DNA of 34,019 nt from Nitrospira sp. (GTDB taxonomy: Bacteria > Nitrospirota > Nitrospiria > Nitrospirales > Nitrospiraceae). The stretch is from contig JAICUC010000006.1 of assembly GCA_025936075.1 (NCBI GenBank), positions 1 through 34,019 of the forward strand. The letters run 5' to 3'. Positions 31,560-34,019 of the stretch are shown here, one piece after another. The translations under genes and the position numbers were made by a program. The notes below the pieces were generated by a model. The model was given only the letters and a program-made list of their open reading frames with translations, searched no databases and had not been told where the DNA came from. Every line of letters begins with the position of its first letter. Position 1 is the first letter of the stretch.

Positions 31560-33271
31560 TGACCGGTTCCTTTTCTCGCGGTCGTCGGTATGTCCTCTTG
31601 CTGCTGTTGTTATGTGGTTTTATAGTGGTTCTGTTCCGATTGGTCACATTGCAAGTGTGGCAAGCGGCGAAACTTTCGGCCAAAGCGGATCGACAACACC
31701 AAAAGACAGTATCGCTGGAAGGGGCGCGCGGCACGATTGCCGACCGACACGGCAAGATTCTGGCGATAAATGTAGAAGTACCGTCCGTATTCGGAATCCC
31801 AAACGCATTGGATAGCCCTCTTACGATCGCTCGGCAGTTATCGCCGATTCTGCATGTGAGGACCGATGAGTTGGAACGAAAACTTCGACAGAAGCGGAGT
31901 TTCGTATGGTTGGCTCGAAAGTTGGATCCTGAGCAGGGGCGGCAGCTTGATCGTTTGTCACTTGATGGAATCGGGGTAGTGATGGAAGGGAGACGGTTCT
32001 ACCCAAAGGGCACATTCCTGGCTCATGTGCTGGGTTTTTCAGGAATGGACGGTGAAGGTTTGGAAGGTGTGGAGCATCGATATGAATCGTACCTGCGTGG
32101 TGAGAAGCGAATGATGGTGCTGCAGTGCGATGCCTTAGGGCGTACGGTGTTTCCCAAGGGAATGATGGAACGGAGTCCGACACCCGGCCAAAACCTCACG
32201 CTTACGATCGATGAGGTGATTCAGTATATCGCCGAAAGAGAGCTGGAGGACGCAGTTGGCCGTGCGCAGGCAAAGTCAGGGACAATGATTGTGCTTGATC
32301 CAAAGACCGGAGCAGTGTTCGCTATGGCGGTTAGTCCACGATTTGATCCCAATGCCGTGTCGGCTCTCAACGCTGATCGTTGGCGAAACAGGGCGCTTAC
32401 GGATGCCTATGAGCCAGGATCCACCATGAAGGCGATGATGGCCGCGGCAGCCATTGAGGAAGGAGTGGTAAGGCCGAATACGATGGTATTCGGTGAGCAT
32501 GGCCATATGACGGTCGCGAACACCGTGATCCATGACCATGAGCGGCTGGGATGGGTGTCCTTTGCCCAGGTGATCCAGAAGTCCAGCAATATCGGGGCGG
32601 CGAAAACCGGTATGGCACTTGGAGAAGATCGGCTCTATCGATATCTTCTTGCATTCGGTTTCGGCCAGCGAACGGAGATCGATCTCCCTGGGGAGGGGGT
32701 CGGATTGGTGAGAAATCCAAGAGATTGGGGGCGTCGTTCGGTCGCGTCTATTTCCATGGGGCAAGAGATCGGTGTCACGCCGCTTCAAATGGTATCTGCA
32801 GTTGCAGCCATCGCAAACGGAGGTGTGTTGATGAAACCATACGTGGTTTCAGAAATACGAGATGCTGACGGCCACATCATTAGGCAGATACCTCCTCAAG
32901 CCAAGCGACGGGTCATTTCTTCGGAAACGGCCCGCAGTGTGACGAAGATTCTCGAAGGCGTCATCACGGACGGCACCGGGACCAAGGCGGCCATTAGGGG
33001 ATATCGAGTGGCTGGAAAAACCGGTACGGCCCAAAAGATCGACCCACGAACCGGTACCTATTCGGCCTCTCGATTCATTGCATCTTTCACAGGGTACGTG
33101 CCTGCAGACAACCCTCAGCTCGCAATGATTGTGATTATCGATGAACCTCAAGGTGAGGCGTGGGGCGGGGTTGTTGCCGCTCCCGTGTTTAGTCGTGTCG
33201 GGGAACAGGTATTAAGCTACTTAGGCGTGCCATCGAGTGAGCCCGTCACGTTGGCGATGGCTCGGAAATAG
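31559..33271 (+). CDS. ftsI: Septal peptidoglycan transpeptidase FtsI (PBP3)
   Basis: A 570-residue class B penicillin-binding protein. One N-terminal membrane helix (VLLLLLLCGFIVVLF, about 12-26) is followed by the non-catalytic pedestal (GTIADRHGKILAIN) and the transpeptidase domain with all three motifs: S288-T-M-K291 (active Ser), S342-S-N344 and K487-T-G-T490. It cross-links septal peptidoglycan with FtsW. GTG 31559 shares one base with the ftsL stop, so translation is coupled. No PASTA domain follows. The length is close to that of proteobacterial FtsI. The stop is 15 bases before murE. Confidence 0.95.
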   Translation: MTGSFSRGRRYVLLLLLLCGFIVVLFRLVTLQVWQAAKLSAKADRQHQKTVSLEGARGTIADRHGKILAINVEVPSVFGIPNALDSPLTIARQLSPILHVRTDELERKLRQKRSFVWLARKLDPEQGRQLDRLSLDGIGVVMEGRRFYPKGTFLAHVLGFSGMDGEGLEGVEHRYESYLRGEKRMMVLQCDALGRTVFPKGMMERSPTPGQNLTLTIDEVIQYIAERELEDAVGRAQAKSGTMIVLDPKTGAVFAMAVSPRFDPNAVSALNADRWRNRALTDAYEPGSTMKAMMAAAAIEEGVVRPNTMVFGEHGHMTVANTVIHDHERLGWVSFAQVIQKSSNIGAAKTGMALGEDRLYRYLLAFGFGQRTEIDLPGEGVGLVRNPRDWGRRSVASISMGQEIGVTPLQMVSAVAAIANGGVLMKPYVVSEIRDADGHIIRQIPPQAKRRVISSETARSVTKILEGVITDGTGTKAAIRGYRVAGKTGTAQKIDPRTGTYSASRFIASFTGYVPADNPQLAMIVIIDEPQGEAWGGVVAAPVFSRVGEQVLSYLGVPSSEPVTLAMARK

Positions 33272-33286
33272 TAATCATACTTGGAA

Positions 33287-34019
33287 ATGTCGAAAACCAT
33301 GGCAACCTTGCTTCAGGCACTGGAAGGACAGGTGAGGATTCTTGATCGTCATGGAAATTTGGACGTGTCCATAAAAGCGATCACCGACGATTCCCGAACC
33401 GTTTCGACCGACAGCCTCTTTGTAGCGGTAAAAGGCGAGCGGGTCGATGGGCACGACTTTATTCCGGCGGCAGTGAGGAAAGGCATGATCGCATTGGTGT
33501 CGCAACAGCCGGTGAGTGGGGTGTTGCTTCCATTGGTCTGCGTTGACGACTCCAGAAAGGCACTTGGATTGCTGGGGAGCCGCTTTTATGGGGACCCCTC
33601 GTCGCATATTCGGATGATCGGCGTGACCGGAACAAACGGGAAAACCACCACGACCTATGTCTGCAAAGCGCTTCTGGAAGCCCTGCGTCACCCAGTGGGT
33701 TTGATTGGAACAGTCGTCTATCAGTTCGGTGAACGCACGATGCCAGCAACACACACGACACCGGGCTCTCTTGAACTGCAACAACTGTTGGCCACGATGG
33801 TCGCCGGCGGATGCACCACTGCAGTAATGGAAGTATCCTCTCACGCACTGGCGCAGGATCGCACGAGCGGATGCGAATATGACGTGGCAGTCTTTTCGAA
33901 TCTAACTCAGGATCATCTCGATTTTCACAAAACCATGGAGGAGTACTTCCAGGCAAAACTGAGACTTTTTGCAGGATTGAAGAGAGGTCTCAAGGCGAAT
34001 AAGCGAGCGATCATCAATA
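33287..34019 (+). CDS. murE: UDP-MurNAc-tripeptide ligase MurE (partial, runs off the window)
   Basis: The first 244 codons of a Mur ligase, cut by the window end. The N-terminal UDP-MurNAc-dipeptide domain (ITDDSRTVSTDSLFVAVKG) precedes the ATP loop G115-T-N-G-K119-T-T, then THTTPGSLELQQLL, MEVSSHAL and FSNLTQDHLDFHKTMEEYF, which are MurE signatures. It adds the third stem residue, usually meso-diaminopimelate in Gram-negatives; the DNPR-type selectivity motif lies beyond the end. ATG 33287 is used; ATG 33299 is a possible later start. It follows ftsI by 15 bases. Confidence 0.94.
   Translation, partial: MSKTMATLLQALEGQVRILDRHGNLDVSIKAITDDSRTVSTDSLFVAVKGERVDGHDFIPAAVRKGMIALVSQQPVSGVLLPLVCVDDSRKALGLLGSRFYGDPSSHIRMIGVTGTNGKTTTTYVCKALLEALRHPVGLIGTVVYQFGERTMPATHTTPGSLELQQLLATMVAGGCTTAVMEVSSHALAQDRTSGCEYDVAVFSNLTQDHLDFHKTMEEYFQAKLRLFAGLKRGLKANKRAIIN

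Noticed and set aside
1-34019. Search by eye for tRNA, rRNA, CRISPR arrays, transposases, integrases and phage genes
   Set aside because: No cloverleaf, regularly spaced repeat, DDE-type or integrase gene was recognised; short or degenerate elements could have been missed.

Overview
The window reads like a chromosomal stretch from a Gram-negative bacterium, most likely of the Nitrospira lineage (phylum Nitrospirota). This rests on the mix of genes, many small PilZ proteins, lipoproteins with clear lipoboxes, an RND pump, a division (dcw) cluster, and intergenic inverted repeats of a TTGAAAAAG type that I remember from Nitrospira genomes. No 16S gene or tRNA is present, so the assignment is an inference. 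I see no phage, transposase, CRISPR array or rRNA. Genes lie on both strands in short operons.

Left part (1-7900): a RelE/ParE-type toxin with the tail of a probable antitoxin at the edge; a small protein with a PHD-finger-like Cys4-His-Cys3 pattern; a protein made of two copies of a CxxC unit; several lineage-type hypothetical proteins, a lipoprotein and a DUF2914 membrane protein; a PilZ protein; a ferredoxin/flavodoxin reductase; a small zinc ribbon; a divergent S-adenosylmethionine decarboxylase; and an SCP2-domain protein.

Middle (7950-14335): a TetR regulator, a membrane-fusion protein and an RND pump run on the minus strand as one operon. They start at a 44-bp nested palindrome that covers the tetR start codon. 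Two more PilZ genes follow.

The most notable region is 14458-22580. It holds a nearly complete set for making a 2-aminoethylphosphonate (AEP)-type lipid or polymer head group. The genes are a PEP-mutase-like/nucleotidyltransferase fusion (minus strand) and, divergently, a two-subunit phosphonopyruvate decarboxylase, an AEP transaminase, a cytidylyltransferase overlapping it by ATGA, a CDP-alcohol phosphatidyltransferase with a degenerate N-terminal nucleotidyltransferase domain, and a flippase-like membrane protein. Predicted route: PEP to phosphonopyruvate to phosphonoacetaldehyde to AEP to CMP-AEP to an AEP-linked membrane product. The mutase does not carry the usual EDK-x5-NS signature but EDN-x5-CS, which makes its reaction an open question.

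Right part (22567-34019): two further PilZ genes, an MFS transporter divergent from a CstA carbon-starvation transporter, a YajQ-family protein (a family with c-di-GMP-binding members), a seven-Asp-box beta-propeller lipoprotein, an exported protein with C-terminal short repeats, and the start of the dcw cluster (rsmH, ftsL, ftsI, murE) behind a strong sigma70-type promoter. Five PilZ proteins, all with intact c-di-GMP motifs, plus YajQ within 22.5 kb suggest heavy use of c-di-GMP signalling.
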